A stretch of 64,000 nt of DNA, from assembly GCA_029582165.1 (NCBI GenBank), contig CM055893.1, positions 22,543,179 through 22,607,178 of the forward strand. Direction: 5' to 3'. The notes under the pieces were generated by a model, which saw only the letters and a program-made list of their open reading frames with translations, did no database searches and was not told where the DNA came from. The DNA comes from Portulaca oleracea (taxonomy: Eukaryota > Streptophyta > Magnoliopsida > Caryophyllales > Portulacaceae). Below, piece after piece: positions 11,354-22,660 of this stretch. Made by a program: the position numbers and the translations under genes. The stretch's first letter is position 1. The number at the start of each line of letters is the position of its first letter.

Positions 11354-12780
11354 GCATTGGGGTGTAATTTAGTGATTTGTGCTAGCGTTTAACCTTTGAA
11401 AACCCTTTAAGGAATTAATCATATATTTCATGAATAATATTTTGTAAAATCACTTTCCCTTTACTTATGCATTTTATGAGTCACAGGATTAAACCTTTAA
11501 GAGTGAACATCCACTTGTTCCAAACTCTTCTAAATTTAACCCAATTTGTTCATTTAAATATTAGGCTCGGAAAAGAGTAATTTATGCAACCATTATTTAG
11601 AAATATAAGAAAGAAAACCCTAAAGTTTCATCGATACGTTGTAAAACCATGTTAACCATAGTTTATGCAACCCTCGATGTATTTTAGTTCGAAATGGGAG
11701 TCGCCACCCGACTTTTTAAGGAAAAAGCCAAGACAAAACCAAAAGAAAAAGAAAGAAAGACTCCGCCTGTGAAACCCAAGAATGGATTCGGGGGTAAGGC
11801 TACGAACTCGAAAAGTAAACTGTAAGAGTTCGCCTCTCACAAAAGGAAAGACTCTACTAAAAATTTAAAATATGCTTTTGATAAAGTTTAGACGGAGAAT
11901 AAATAAGAACTTTATAGAATTATTTCATGGAACATGCAAAAGAATGAAAGAAATAAAGATACATCATGTACAACACTTTATTAACATAAAGAACAATTAA
12001 AAGCTTACATTATGCCTTTTGAAGGGAAGCCTCCTGCCTAGCCTTTGTAGAAGCTCCTTGGAATGCCTTGAATACTCCTCTTGAAGATGCCAAAATAGTG
12101 TCAAAAGGTGGGTGGAAAATATGGATGAAAAAGGGGTGAGAAAAGAGTAAAAAAAGGCTCTTTTGTGGAGTTTTTAGTAATAGAAAGGTAGGCTTTTTGT
12201 GGAATTTTGTGAGGTTTATGGAAGCATAATGGAAGATAAGATGATAATGGAGAAATGGAGAAATGGAGATAAGGATAGGAAAAAGGTAGGAAAAAAGATA
12301 GGAAGGAAGGCTCTTTTTGTGGTGTTTTAGGATAGATTTGTAATGTTTTTGGAAGGTTTATGTGGGGATTAGGGAGGATAGGTTGAGAGTATGGGTTAGA
12401 GGATTGAAGAAGATAGAATAATTGATATTATGATGGTAAGAATGTGGAGGAAAAGATGATAGAAAGGGTGTAGGCAAAAGGGCTTTTTATGGTGTTTTTG
12501 GGATGTTTTGGGTGGTGTAAGACTAGGCTTTTGTAGTGCTTATGTAAGAATGGAGTAGAGGCTTTTTATGGTGTATGAATGAGGGTTTAGAGGCTTAAGG
12601 TATGATAAGATAGGAGATTATGGAAGTATGGAAGTGGTGGAAAGGTGATAGAAAAGACGGTAGAATAATGATAGTAGAATAGAGATTAGAGAGATGAGAA
12701 GAATGAGAGAATTGATGAATGAAAGTGTAGGAGGAGAAATGGGTGAATGATTGAGTAAGTTTGGCTTGAGAGAAGGGTGG

Positions 12781-12790
12781 TATTTATAGG
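12781..12790 (-). promoter_or_regulatory. TATA box of the 5' LTR
   Basis: The minus strand reads CCTATAAATA followed by CCACCCTTCTCTCAAGCC, a standard plant TATA context. It lies about 550 bases into the 2-kb LTR, consistent with a U3 promoter driving leftward transcription. Confidence 0.65.
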
Positions 12791-13335
12791 AGGAGTAGAG
12801 GGTGGATAATACATGCATATACATACACATGCATTCACCTCGGCCTCGGCAGTCAACAATGCAAGTTTCTAGGCAGTAGGGGGAGTGTATGGAGATGGAC
12901 GGCAACACGTGGTCAATTACCACGTGTGGTCGGTGTGTGTAGGCCAGTCAGCCACTACGCTAGGGGGAGGCACCACCTTCATCCATGCATGCATGGACGG
13001 TGGAGTGTGAAGTCAACCAACCTAGGGAATAGGAGGTTCACACTGGACAGAGATGGCATGTGCTATTTAGCTTTTGAGAGTTGTTTCGAGTGTTTTTGTG
13101 AGGATTTGATCTTGGGACCTCTTGGGATGTGACTTGCATGGCTTGCATGGCTTGACTTCCCTTATTTTCTAATTTCCTAACTGAAAATACATAAAAAGAA
13201 ATAATAACAATTACATTAAAAGTGTTTGAAATACTATGCTAAAATCTAGTGTATCAACCGACTTCTCCTTCTTTATTTTTGCTTTGTAATATATAGTCAT
13301 GCTATATATTTATGTGACAAAATCCGATGTTTACA

Positions 13336-15426
13336 AGCTGCCACGGGTTGCTCGTGGTGCGTGCTGTTTTTTTTCGTTTTCGCTCTTTAAACTTCAGCTA
13401 GCCAACACAGTCCGTGTTGGACAGTTTTTTTCGTGGACGTTGGATTTTTCAGCACTTTTGATTCCTTTTTTCTGCTTTTCTTTGATTTAACCTACAAAAA
13501 ACAAAATCATCATAACATATTCATAATCAAGAGACTAAAACAAGCAAAACACCTTATAACAGGTATCAATTTGACTCGAAATAAGACCGAACAACACTCT
13601 CACACAAAGGTTTGCTCGCCCCGAGCAAACTAAAACAAAGAAAAAAAAAAAGAAACTAACTACCCTAACTTACTTTCGCAAGAATCGCGGATGCATTTAA
13701 TTAGCACATGCATCAAGCCCTTTAAACCCTTGGGTAGCCCAAGTGGACGAGGAAGGTCTCGTGAGGGTTTATAGAAGCTATAACCACAAAAGCCAAGAGA
13801 AGGAAGAGAAAAGAAAAAGAAATGAAAGAAAAGAAAAGAAAAGAAAGGGAAAGAAAAGAAAAGAAAAGGAAAGGAAAGAAACTCAAAACTAAAGAAAAGA
13901 AAGGAGGAGAAACACTTTATGACATAAAGAGGCGAGATCAGGATAAGGTCAGCACAAAGGAAATCCATACACACGGTCTTGAAACTAACTACTCAACCAG
14001 CGCATTCACTCAACTCAGAACAGTTAACAAGATTATCAAGCCAACTAGCAAGACTGTTACTAGAATTCACATTTTTCATCTCACTCATGCATAAGCTGGA
14101 TGGGTTCCTCATGCTCAAGTGCGATGTTTCAGGCTTATTTTTGTTCAAGTCAAGGTTCAGTCGGTTAGAGATAACTACTCAAACACCCATGCTCGAAGTT
14201 TAATGAATTATTAGTGGCTCCTCACTCTATTTTGTGTCGCCCTAGGCTTGGTGAGGACCGCATGTTACATAGATAAAGGTTCCACATTTAATACCATTAA
14301 TTTTTTTGGTGCTGGGTTTTTCAAGAATTGAACGGCCATGAAAGGTGTCTACTCTTCCTACATAGATCCTTTCCATACACATACAAGGTGCTTAAGGGGT
14401 GTGAGTGTCGCACCACTCACACCAATCTATGTAAGTGAACCAACATTTTTGGATTTTCTCAATGTTTTTGCATTAGTATTTTTTGGGAATATGAACGGCC
14501 CATAAATGGGGTTTACCCTCCCAACAGAGGCTACTCGATACACAACAAAGTGCTTAAGGGGTAAGAGCGCCACACCACTCATACCAGCTCATGTAGGTGT
14601 ACTAACTTTTTTATTTTTACATTGTCTTTCAGCTTTTGTTACTTAGAGCATGGATATTCAAGAAGCTAAAACTTTCCTCCTAAACCAAAACCATCACATC
14701 AACTAGCCTTGAAGTGAATTTCTAAGGATACCACATGGTTGCAATTACAGGTGAGGTTATTATGTTTAGGAAAAGCAGCAATCAAGTTTGAAGCCTATCA
14801 AGCATTCACTAACTATTCCTAACTAAGCAATTGCACTATTATAGAATCAGTGACACAACCATATATACAAACTACCTCTAGCCGATAAATTTTTTTAAAA
14901 ATTTCGCCTAATTTCAATGATAACTAAAATTGTTTCTCTTTCAAAAATTTGTAAGGCACATGTGCCACCCCACTCCCACACAAAAACTCTACAATGTCCT
15001 CATTGTGCATAAGGTGACACCACACAGAAGAAAATAAAAATCACACAAAAGAAAAGCACACAAAAGAAAAGAAAAACTCAAGCCGACATGCAAGCCACTC
15101 CCACTCCCACACGGAAAGGTTACAATGTCCTCATTGAAATATAAAAAAAGGTAAGCAAGCACCCCAAAAGAAAATCAACAAACACACCAGGAAAAATAAA
15201 GAAAAATAAATTAAGCTACTCACTAACTGTATTAAAAAGAAAAGGAACGATATAACCTGGTTGGGTACTACGTATACCCAAACGATGAAATCTTTAGAAA
15301 AAACAAAACCTACTATGGAGCATCAACCCCTCCATCTCACCTCAAGATGTCGAGCACCATCTCAGAACCATTCAATGCTCGTAGTAACAAGTCATGCATC
15401 CTTGAATGCATCTCGGAATGGAGGAC
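13336..15426 (-). mobile_element. Decayed retroelement remnant, possibly Athila-like non-coding 3' region
   Basis: No open frame shows a known family. Phrases around 14990 and 15120 such as TACAATGTCCTCATTG, followed by A-rich DNA, resemble the phrase downstream of the ATHILA ORF-1 genes at 27290 and 56985 (GCATTGTCCTCAATG). That suggests the same kind of element in the same orientation. 13800-13905 is a GA/A-rich tract. The minus strand at 15345-15425 stays open for about 24 codons before a stop and could be the tail of an ORF. The remnant is cut at 15427 by the plus-strand Tat/Ogre-like element. Confidence 0.4.
14331..14610. repeat. Two tandem copies of a 163-bp unit
   Basis: Units starting AACGGCC at 14331 and 14494 share GTGCTTAAGGGGT and a phrase of the form CACCACTCACACCA..CTCATGTA, about 70% alike by eye. 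They lie in non-coding retroelement DNA. Confidence 0.65.
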
Positions 15427-16989
15427 TGTAGACACCGGAATTTGCACCGTCAAAATTCCGACTCGTCAAAATTCAGCAAGTCATTTGGACCGAACACCAA
15501 AATGGGTCATTGGGCCCACAGAGTCAACAAAGCGGGCCCAATCAGATCAGAACAACCCACTTAGAAATAGTATAGGCCGCGTGACCTATATTAATTTATA
15601 AGCAGGCCCAGCTGCAAAACCAAGCCTAAGAAGCAAATCTGGCCCAACAAAACTTGACAAAGGCCGCATGACATTTGCGAGGAGTAGCGGCTCGCCATTG
15701 CCTGCCATGTCATCGATCCGTGCCATTTAATCTCATAGGCTGCCTGACCTTTGTTAATTATTTTGATTTTGGTGCCAAAACTCTCCCATGCAATCTCTAG
15801 ATTTTAGTCCACGTGATTGACCTCCGTTGACGATGAAAAGATTATAGGCCGCATGACCTTGAATATTTTATATGGGAAAGGCTTGATTGTAGGGATGTGT
15901 CCCTCCTCTTTCCCTATAAATCCTTCACCTCTCTACCTATAAATACCTCTTCATTCCACCCTCATTTGATCAACTATTCTCACCAAACATTATCATCACT
16001 CCACCTAAACTCTCTTTCAAAATTCTCTTTATTATCCATCCTCCCTCTCTAATTCTCTTATCATCTCCACACCACCCTCCTAACAATTCCCATATACATC
16101 ATTCCAATCTAAGCTTCCAACCAAGGTCAAGTTAAATGATCAAGATTCATCTCAAACATCCACCATTTAGCAAGGTTCGCTTGTCTTTTTTTTCTTTTAT
16201 TGTATTCAATTATGTAATTTGTGCTTTAATTCCTTCATTTGTACCAATTTTGTAAAAGAAAACCGTATTATTTATATTGCATGTTGGGAATATAATTCTG
16301 TAAAATTAATTAAACTTCTCCCCGCTCTTTTTCATTTCTAGTTCGATTTTAGTAAAGTCTGTTTTCTAACAGGCGGATTCAAGAGTTCTTTTAATTCTCG
16401 GATTCGTAACCTTACCCCCTAACATAGAAGTCGGGTTTCGTAGACCGGAGTTATTTTCATCTTTTTTTGGTTTGTCGATTTCCTTAAATCGGCTGCCGAC
16501 TCTTTCTTTTCTTTATAACCCTTTAAATTATAAAAAATACATGTTTTTGCATCAAAATGCTTAGAAATGATTTGATACCATCCATTTCCCCAACCCAAGG
16601 ACGACCCAAGAGCAAACGGGCTTGGAAATTAGCAAAGGTCATGCGGCCTTTGCTTATTTCCTCCATTTTTCTCTGGGCAGAAGAGGCGCTGGCCCAGCCA
16701 TGAAATTTCCAAAGGCTATGCGGCCTTTGACAATTTCTGGCGGCCCGTCTCTCTTCTTGGCCCGGTTTTGGGAATAATTGGTATTACCTCATTAATAACT
16801 TATTCTTATGCAAATTCGAGTATTTTTATAATATAAAAGGGGCTTATAAATAAATATAGTTTCATCACCCTGAAAATGAATTTCGAAAATAAAAATATCC
16901 TTATTTAAGGATTAAAAAATCTTAGTCAGCTCCTGATCTTTAAAGTAGTGCATCACAGAAAAAAGAGATTTTTCTTCCGGGGTCCCACA
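15427..16989 (+). repeat. 5' LTR (1563 bp), plus-strand Tat/Ogre-like element
   Basis: It starts TGTAGACACCGGAATTTG and ends GGGGTCCCACA, directly followed by the PBS. Two TATA motifs sit at 15914-15920 and 15937-15943. A word close to GGCCGCATGACCTTTG recurs at about 15576, 15663, 15728 and 15847, and in reverse orientation at about 16638 and 16707. The 16360-16500 block is shared with the other Tat/Ogre-like LTR. No partner LTR lies in the window. Confidence 0.85.
15914..15943 (+). promoter_or_regulatory. Two TATA boxes of the plus-strand Tat/Ogre-like LTR
   Basis: CCCTATAAATCC and CCTATAAATACC lie 23 bases apart. The downstream one matches the TATA context of the other family's LTR (CCTATAAATACC). 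Either could set the transcript start. Confidence 0.6.
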
Positions 16990-16992
16990 GAT

Positions 16993-17010
16993 TGGCGACT
17001 CCACTGGGGA
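16993..17010 (+). other. Primer-binding site, tRNA-Arg type
   Basis: TGGCGACTCCACTGGGGA lies three bases after the LTR end. It is the same 18 bases as the minus-strand site at 11284-11301. Confidence 0.85.
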
Positions 17011-18052
17011 CTTAAACTTAAAAAGAGGGTAAAACTTGAACAAATCGATTTGATTTGAAATTGTAAAAGGGAGAAGTTGATTTATTTCACAATTTTATTA
17101 TTCTTTTTAAGCATTCTTTGCATACCGGGCTACTCATCGGGTCTTATGACACGTGAGCACAAATGCGACGGTTAGGTAAACTCCGTATACCCGAGAGCGG
17201 GAGGCCACTACTATAGGGATGCACTCCGCATCGCTAAGCATTTGGTCGCTCCTCTCCCCATGTTATACTCGAAGGCTTCCTTGAAGTCCGACGAGCAACA
17301 CCTCACACAATTTGCCCAAAATTTATAAGGGTGAAGAGTGCACCGAGGCAAGAACATGCAGTAGGCCATGTATTCCGACCATTAAAAAAACCATGAATAT
17401 AAATCCTTGGTTTAGGATACCCTTCATGTTGAATGCTATGTGTATATATGTTTCCTTCCCCTTTTCCTTTTTGTAAAGAGTCGACCCTAGTTTGGAGGTT
17501 TCATTCTAGTCCATATAAAATTCATTGGGTTGAGAAAAGGGTTATTTATTGATTAGTATAATTAACCTAAGAGGCATTATGGTTAGCTCGATGGAAGGAC
17601 CCATTTATGTTCAAGGATTAGCTATTTTAATTAATAAATAAAAATTGACTCACCTTAATTGATATTATATGGCCTTTTATGAAATTCTCTTAACAAAGGT
17701 CCAAAAATATAATTAAAAGTACAACAAAGTTGATGGATAACGTTTTAGACTGCAAAATAGTCACTCAGCTTGAGTAAATAAATTTATCGATTTAATTAAT
17801 AAATCCATTACATTTATGGCCGACCCGTTGCTAGGCCTAACCATATTGGATTTGTCAATTAAGCCCATAAATTAATTATAACTCGCTTAGAGTTAGGTCA
17901 TGCAATCCCAAAAAGTGGGTGAGTTGCTTGTGTCATCATATAGATGTCAAGTCTGTTAGGGTCATATAGTTCCTTTAGAGTATGCATGCATTGGGTAGTA
18001 TGTGTCGGTGTATGACATCGAGTTCCTAACTTTGAATTTCCATGCAGGCATC

Positions 18053-18700
18053 ATTGGTGATCGACTCCGAGCCCACATTAGAGATCCACGCACCGGCCAT
18101 TTGGTTGCAAATCCTCACTACGATCCATCTACAACTTGTGATTACATCATGTCTGCAGAATAGTTTCAAGAGGTCCCGGTTCAGAGTGTTGAGGGTAACA
18201 TCACGAAGCATTTAGATGAGCTTTACACCAAGATGCAGGGTCTTGTCTTCGCTAATACTCTAGAGCAAGAACAGAAGATGGGGAAGAGATTGAATGAACA
18301 GCAACAGGTGATGGATGGTGTGCTACGGGCAATCACCAAAATCAATGTTAAGCTAGGGCTGAATACCGAGGAAGATGAAGAAGAGATTCGTGGGTATGAG
18401 TCTAAACAAGAGATCATCAAAACATCAATAGATTCTGGAGGGATAGAGACATCTAAAACAAAGGTGTCCAAGCCTACAAAGGACCCTGCTGTTAAGGCCC
18501 TTGAACAAAGATTAGAGAGCATCACTAAAGCAATGAGCTTTGTGCCGGCCTTTGCTGACAAATACATGGAGGTACCATTGCTTGTTCAGCCAATTCTGAA
18601 GATCGATGACAAGGTGGAGGTACCAAACATCAAGTTCAAACCCTCTGAGAATCCCACTCATCATATTGAGGAATTTATGAGGTTAGCATTGTACCATGGT
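18053..18700 (+). pseudogene. gag: Tat-type gag fragment, with a stop codon and a truncated C-terminus
   Basis: One frame runs from about 18053 to the junction at 18700, broken by a TAG at 18161-18163. After it the frame continues to the 172-residue piece at 18233-18751. The protein is charged and helical in its first half (EQEQKMGKRLNEQQQ), has an acidic segment (NTEEDEEEI), then ENPTHHIEEFMRLALYHGL, which resembles the start of a gypsy gag core domain. The last 15 codons before the 18751 stop come from the LTR-like sequence that cuts it. No zinc knuckle or protease remains. Capsid protein of the element is the expected role. The match is by recognition of style, not by alignment. Confidence 0.65.
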
Positions 18701-20176
18701 TTGTATCAACCCAGTTTTTGTCGTTCTCTCTCAGGGAGTTGGGGCTTCTAAACCTAATAGTCTATTCTGAATTCTAACCTACTAGGTTGAGGGTTCATCA
18801 TCATTTGAGAGAAGGTGATAAGCAAACACAAAGAAAACAAAAACACGATCACAAAAAGGAAGAAAAGGGTTTCGGGAGCTTAAGGCAACCAAAGGATTCA
18901 TGGTTATGTGAGTTTTGTGGTTAAGAGGCAAGAAGATAGGATAAATCATATGAGAATCTTATTAGAAAAAAGGCCACGGGACTCCCTCTTTCGAAGGTAA
19001 TCCAGATTAACTTCCCCGAAATCCACCATGGATCCCGGAGGTTAATCGAACAAGATTCCCTAGTTAGCCTCTATCTCACTTTTGTGAGAGAGTGACTAAC
19101 TATCCCTTCCCTATCCATTGACAAGTTATTAGTACATTAGAGAGCTTTCAATCCCTAATGCACCCCACTTGAAGGAAGGACTAAGGTGGGAATTAGATTT
19201 TTCCAACTAATTGCTCGCTAATTCACTAAACCCTATAACTAATAATTCAATGGAGCCTTAATCACTCCCTTAACCCCAAAGGACCCTAGCCACTAATCAT
19301 AATAGTAAACAAATTAAAACCAATAATAACTTCTAAACCCAAAGACATAACATGAACCCTAAGAACAAAACCCTAAAAACCCTAAAACACATCTATTAAC
19401 CCAAAAACTAGACCCACAGAACCCTAATAACAATTAGACAAACCCTAACTAAACCCTAACACAACTAAAACCCTTGGACTGACCTTGACTAGACCTTAAA
19501 CAACTTAACCGTAAAACTAACCCTAAATAAACCCTAAAACAACTCTAACAAGGAAGAAAACAAAACTAAGAGAAAAACAAACTGTTGCCTAACACAAACG
19601 ACCAAGGAAAAGGGAAAACAAGGGAAAAGAAGAAAGGGTCCTAACATCAACACTGCACAGACCGAACAAAAACAAAGAAAAAGGAGACGGGAAACAAGGC
19701 ACCGAGAATGAAAACAAACACAATACCAAATCACACAAAACCATCAAGAACAATTCAATACTCAGAACATTTCAAACTCAAATTCAACCCAGAAATTACA
19801 CCAATTCAATACGCAGATCAAACCCATACAAATTCTAGAATTCGAACAATACATCCACAATTGTTGATTAAAACCAAAAGAACCAAAATATCCAACATCA
19901 AATCCCTGGGTATCGAAACAGTGAATTCGAACCCTAAGATTGATTGCAAAAACAGAATCAAACCTAAATCTAATAGCAAATAAAACCCTAATCTAAGACT
20001 AACCCTAAGGATGGAGGTCGAAACCAACCATAGAAGCTTCGAATGAATCCTCTTCTCCCTTTTATAGTCGAACTCCTCCCTCCTTCTTCAATCTCTGTCG
20101 TTGATTCCCTTCAATCTTCGACGATGTAGATGCGTTTGGTGGTTTTGGATCAAAACATGTCAATGGTGGCTCGCGT
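18701..20176 (-). repeat. Athila-type LTR-like sequence (probable solo or truncated LTR)
   Basis: The left end (CGTTCTCTCTCAGGGA at about 18719) matches a phrase near the Athila LTR end at 20319. A TATA box on the minus strand (CTATAAAAGG, 20059-20067) lies near the right end, as expected for a minus-strand LTR of about 1.5 kb. The middle (19310-19560) is dense in AAACCCTAA-like words. No PBS or coding region adjoins it. The exact borders are uncertain. Confidence 0.45.
20059..20067 (-). promoter_or_regulatory. TATA box in the LTR-like sequence
   Basis: The minus strand reads GACTATAAAAGGGAG. It is a good plant TATA context, and the only promoter-like motif I see in 18701-20176. Confidence 0.5.
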
Positions 20177-20255
20177 ATGTGTGGACATTTTTCCTCGCCG
20201 TTCGGGCTTCCGAACGTCCACGTTTGGATTGGGGTGTGATTCGGTGATTGACAGA
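20177..20255 (-). repeat. Orphan end fragment of the first Tat/Ogre-like LTR family
   Basis: TGTGGACATTTTTCCTCGCC and what follows match 11309-11385 almost base for base, then homology stops. The fragment lacks the adjoining primer-binding site. It contains the same hairpin (CGTTCGG/CCGAACG) with a perfect 7-bp stem. Confidence 0.75.
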
Positions 20256-20270
20256 CCTAAAACGTATTGG

Positions 20271-21692
20271 TGTCTGTGTACCGCAAGTGTACGGGTCTGT
20301 GTAGTAATAAAATATCGTTCTCTCTCAGGGATTTGCGTTCAACCACGCACTGAACTAGTTCACTACAAAGAATGCTAGGTCGATCCAAGGGTTGTGGTAA
20401 GGTTTTCTAAACTAAACTAAGAAAGCATAAATTTTTAGGGTTTTAACCAATTAATTAAAAGCGTTCAGGGGAGTCCACTCTAGTCGATCAATCAAATTAT
20501 CAACAATCCCGGTGCAGGTAACAAGATAATTCGGGGTCTATAATCTTTCTAGGCTTTATCACTTCGATCTTTCGATACTAGGTGAGTTACAGTGATTAGA
20601 CTAAACATTATTTCTAACTATTTAATCCAATCAAAGATAAAGAATTGATTGACCCTAGGCAAGAATCATTATGTCTAACTATTTTCTAAACATATTCAAT
20701 CTACGTAATCCAATTTAAGACTCAAACTGTCATTCTGTTGTCGGAAATCTAAAACAAGGTAAAGACTCAAACTGACGTTCTATTACCAAATTACCATGAC
20801 ATACCATACACGCAGATTAAACGAATAAAAGGTATAACCTAACACCGAGACTGTATTCAAATTCAATCAATAGACATCGAGTTTATCCCCTAAACAAGGA
20901 AATTAGCTACTCAAAATATTGAAAGTAAACATCGCAAAATCTAAACAAGAACAAGAAAGCATGAAAATAAAATAGAAATAACCGTGTTCGAATTGGCGGA
21001 ATCGATCTCTTCGTGTCACCAGAATCGATCTCTTTCGTGTTCTTCTATCACAAGCAACAATCTAATTTAATAACAATGTTGGGAATTTACTGTAAAGAAA
21101 GTATCTAAAATCTACTCTAAAAACTCTCTAAAGCTACGCTAATATTCTCCCTAAAAATCGATAGAAAAACTGATGATAAAAAGCCTACTAAAAGGCGGAC
21201 ACGAACTCCTTTTATAGGGTTGGATTAGATCATAAAACGTTGCCCGCGTTTTAGAAAAGTTGGCTGCATTTTGCCCAAAAGTGAGATTCCTCTGTGTCTG
21301 GGCGCTGGCTATGCCTGAAAAGCGTCGACTGCGCTTTGCTCTTTCTCGACTTCTGAAGCTTCTGGACAAGGCGCTAGCTGCATTTTAGAAACGCTTGATG
21401 CGCCTTGTCTTTCCGCCTTAACTAGGCTTGGGCCGTGTAATCTGGGCTGTTCTTCCTTCTTTCTTTTCTTCTTCTTCAACTCCTCTTTTATTTTCTTTTG
21501 ATTTTTTTTTCATTTTTCCTCCAATTCTTCATGCCTTTTGATATAATTCCACCAATTCCTGCAAAACACACCAATCTCGCGAATAAGTGTATAAATCACA
21601 GAAATTGACATAAAAATATAGGGTTTCGGATATAAAAAGCATGAAACTGACATGATTTGAGCCCTAAAAACTCTATATAAAAATGACTTATT
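20271..21692 (-). repeat. Athila-like 3' LTR
   Basis: The left end (CCGCAAGTGTACGGGT ... CGTTCTCTCTCAGGGA ... GCACTGAACTAG) aligns with the left end of the LTR at 53754. The right end (minus-strand start, AATAAGTC) abuts a degenerate polypurine tract (GCATGGGCGGATTT). The LTR is about 1.42 kb, close to the 1.44 kb of the other copy. The 3' end of the U3 holds repeated GC-rich words (CGCTGGCTATGCC, GGCGCTAGCTGC). The canonical TG at the minus-strand start is mutated. Confidence 0.75.
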
Positions 21693-22660
21693 AAATCCGC
21701 CCATGCTAAGCTCCTGCTTGTCCCCAAGCAAGTCAGAATTAAAAACAGGAGGATTAGGGCTCAAACAGGAAAAACAAAACCTAAGAAGAAAAGGAAACGG
21801 AAAAAGTTTTCGATAGGATTATAAAATCAAAATCTTAACACCCCCTCAGGCTAACTATTCTCACACATCAATTCAACGAGAAAACACAAAGATCAGTCTG
21901 GACAGGATCAAAACTCAATTTAAAAGAGAGAGGAAGTAATTTTCGAAACCAAAAGGAGAGAACAAGTCCTTCAGAAGCATAAATCCGCCAACAGTCTTAA
22001 GAATAATGCAAATGTGCGCGGTTAGTTACGGACGTAAGCAAGTCAAAAAGAGCAAACCTCACATAGGAAAGAATAAGAACACTCATTCACTCAAAATTGA
22101 ATATGTATGTGGGGTTTTCTCATACTTAAACCAATAGAAACAAACTACCATAAACTTTGTAAGGACCTCGCTCTCCACCACTGGTATGCAATGCACAAGT
22201 GACAATCAAAAGAACTTTTCCGGGTTGTAACGGGGCTTAGGTTAGGGGTAAGGAGCGGTAAAATTTGGGAATTAGGAGCTAAGAGCCGTGCTTGGGTTGA
22301 TAATGAATAAAACTCTCTGAAATCTCTTTCTTGCTTGATGTTTGCAAGGAATTTCACCTTTCACCCTCAACAATATCAAAATCTCCCTGAATAAAACCAG
22401 GTCAAAGTTTTCAGACCTTTAAATTGAATCTCCCTAATCACCCTTTTCTATTTGTAACTCTTTTTCTCTTTTTTTTTTACTTCTCTTTTTTTTCTTTTTG
22501 GTGGGTGATCGGGGAGAGGAAAACTATGGAATTATAACTTTGACCTCGATATAATATATGAACAACATAACAAACGCCAATTATTCAAAAGGAGGCACTT
22601 TTAGTTTCTCCCAATCTTGAAACAATAAGTACAATTTCTCCCAAACTTCATATTTTTTTT
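21693..22660 (-). other. Athila-like non-coding 3' region, proximal part
   Basis: It follows the polypurine tract. It shares with 55200-55830 the phrase CCTGCTTGTCCCCAAGCAAG and one around 22225 reading GGGTTGTAACGGGGCTTAGG. T-rich runs occur at about 22465-22500. No gene is seen. Confidence 0.65.

Larger units (their letters stand above)
1..13335 (-). mobile_element. Tat/Ogre-like Ty3-gypsy LTR retrotransposon, non-autonomous, 3' LTR truncated by window edge
   Basis: Positions 1-1264 and about 12084-13335 are near copies in the same orientation, so they are the two LTRs of one element. Orientation comes from the borders. Left of the 11309-13335 LTR lies a tRNA-Arg-type primer-binding site readable only on the minus strand. 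Right of the 1-1264 LTR lies a purine tract, also minus strand. Transcription would therefore run leftwards. The PBS type and LTR style fit the Tat/Ogre group. The interior (1265-11308) has no gag, protease, RT, RNase H or integrase reading frame of any length, so the element must have relied on proteins from relatives. About eight differences are visible in the first 165 bases of the two LTRs, so this is not a very recent insertion. The outer end and both target-site duplications cannot be checked. Confidence 0.85.
11309..13335 (-). repeat. 5' LTR (2027 bp) of the minus-strand Tat/Ogre-like element
   Basis: On the minus strand it starts TGTAAACATCGGATTTTG at 13335 and ends ...AAAATGTCCACA at 11309, so it has TG...CA termini. 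It carries a TATA box at 12781-12790. A conserved block at about 11690-11840 (ACTCCGCCTGTGAAACCC and TTCGGGGGTAAGGCTACGAA on the plus strand) has a counterpart in the other Tat/Ogre-like LTR at 16360-16500. Its last 45 bases can fold into a hairpin. No gene is contained. Confidence 0.85.
15427..18700 (+). mobile_element. 5' part of a second Tat/Ogre-like retrotransposon
   Basis: The order LTR (15427-16989), PBS (16993-17010), about 1 kb of leader, then a broken gag frame (18053-18700) is the 5' end of a gypsy element on the plus strand. It is cut at about 18700 inside gag by an unrelated LTR-like sequence. The leader at 17520-17950 carries inverted-orientation homology to the 240-bp array at 8215-10800. 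That places both elements in one lineage. No protease, RT or integrase from it is present in the window. Confidence 0.8.
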
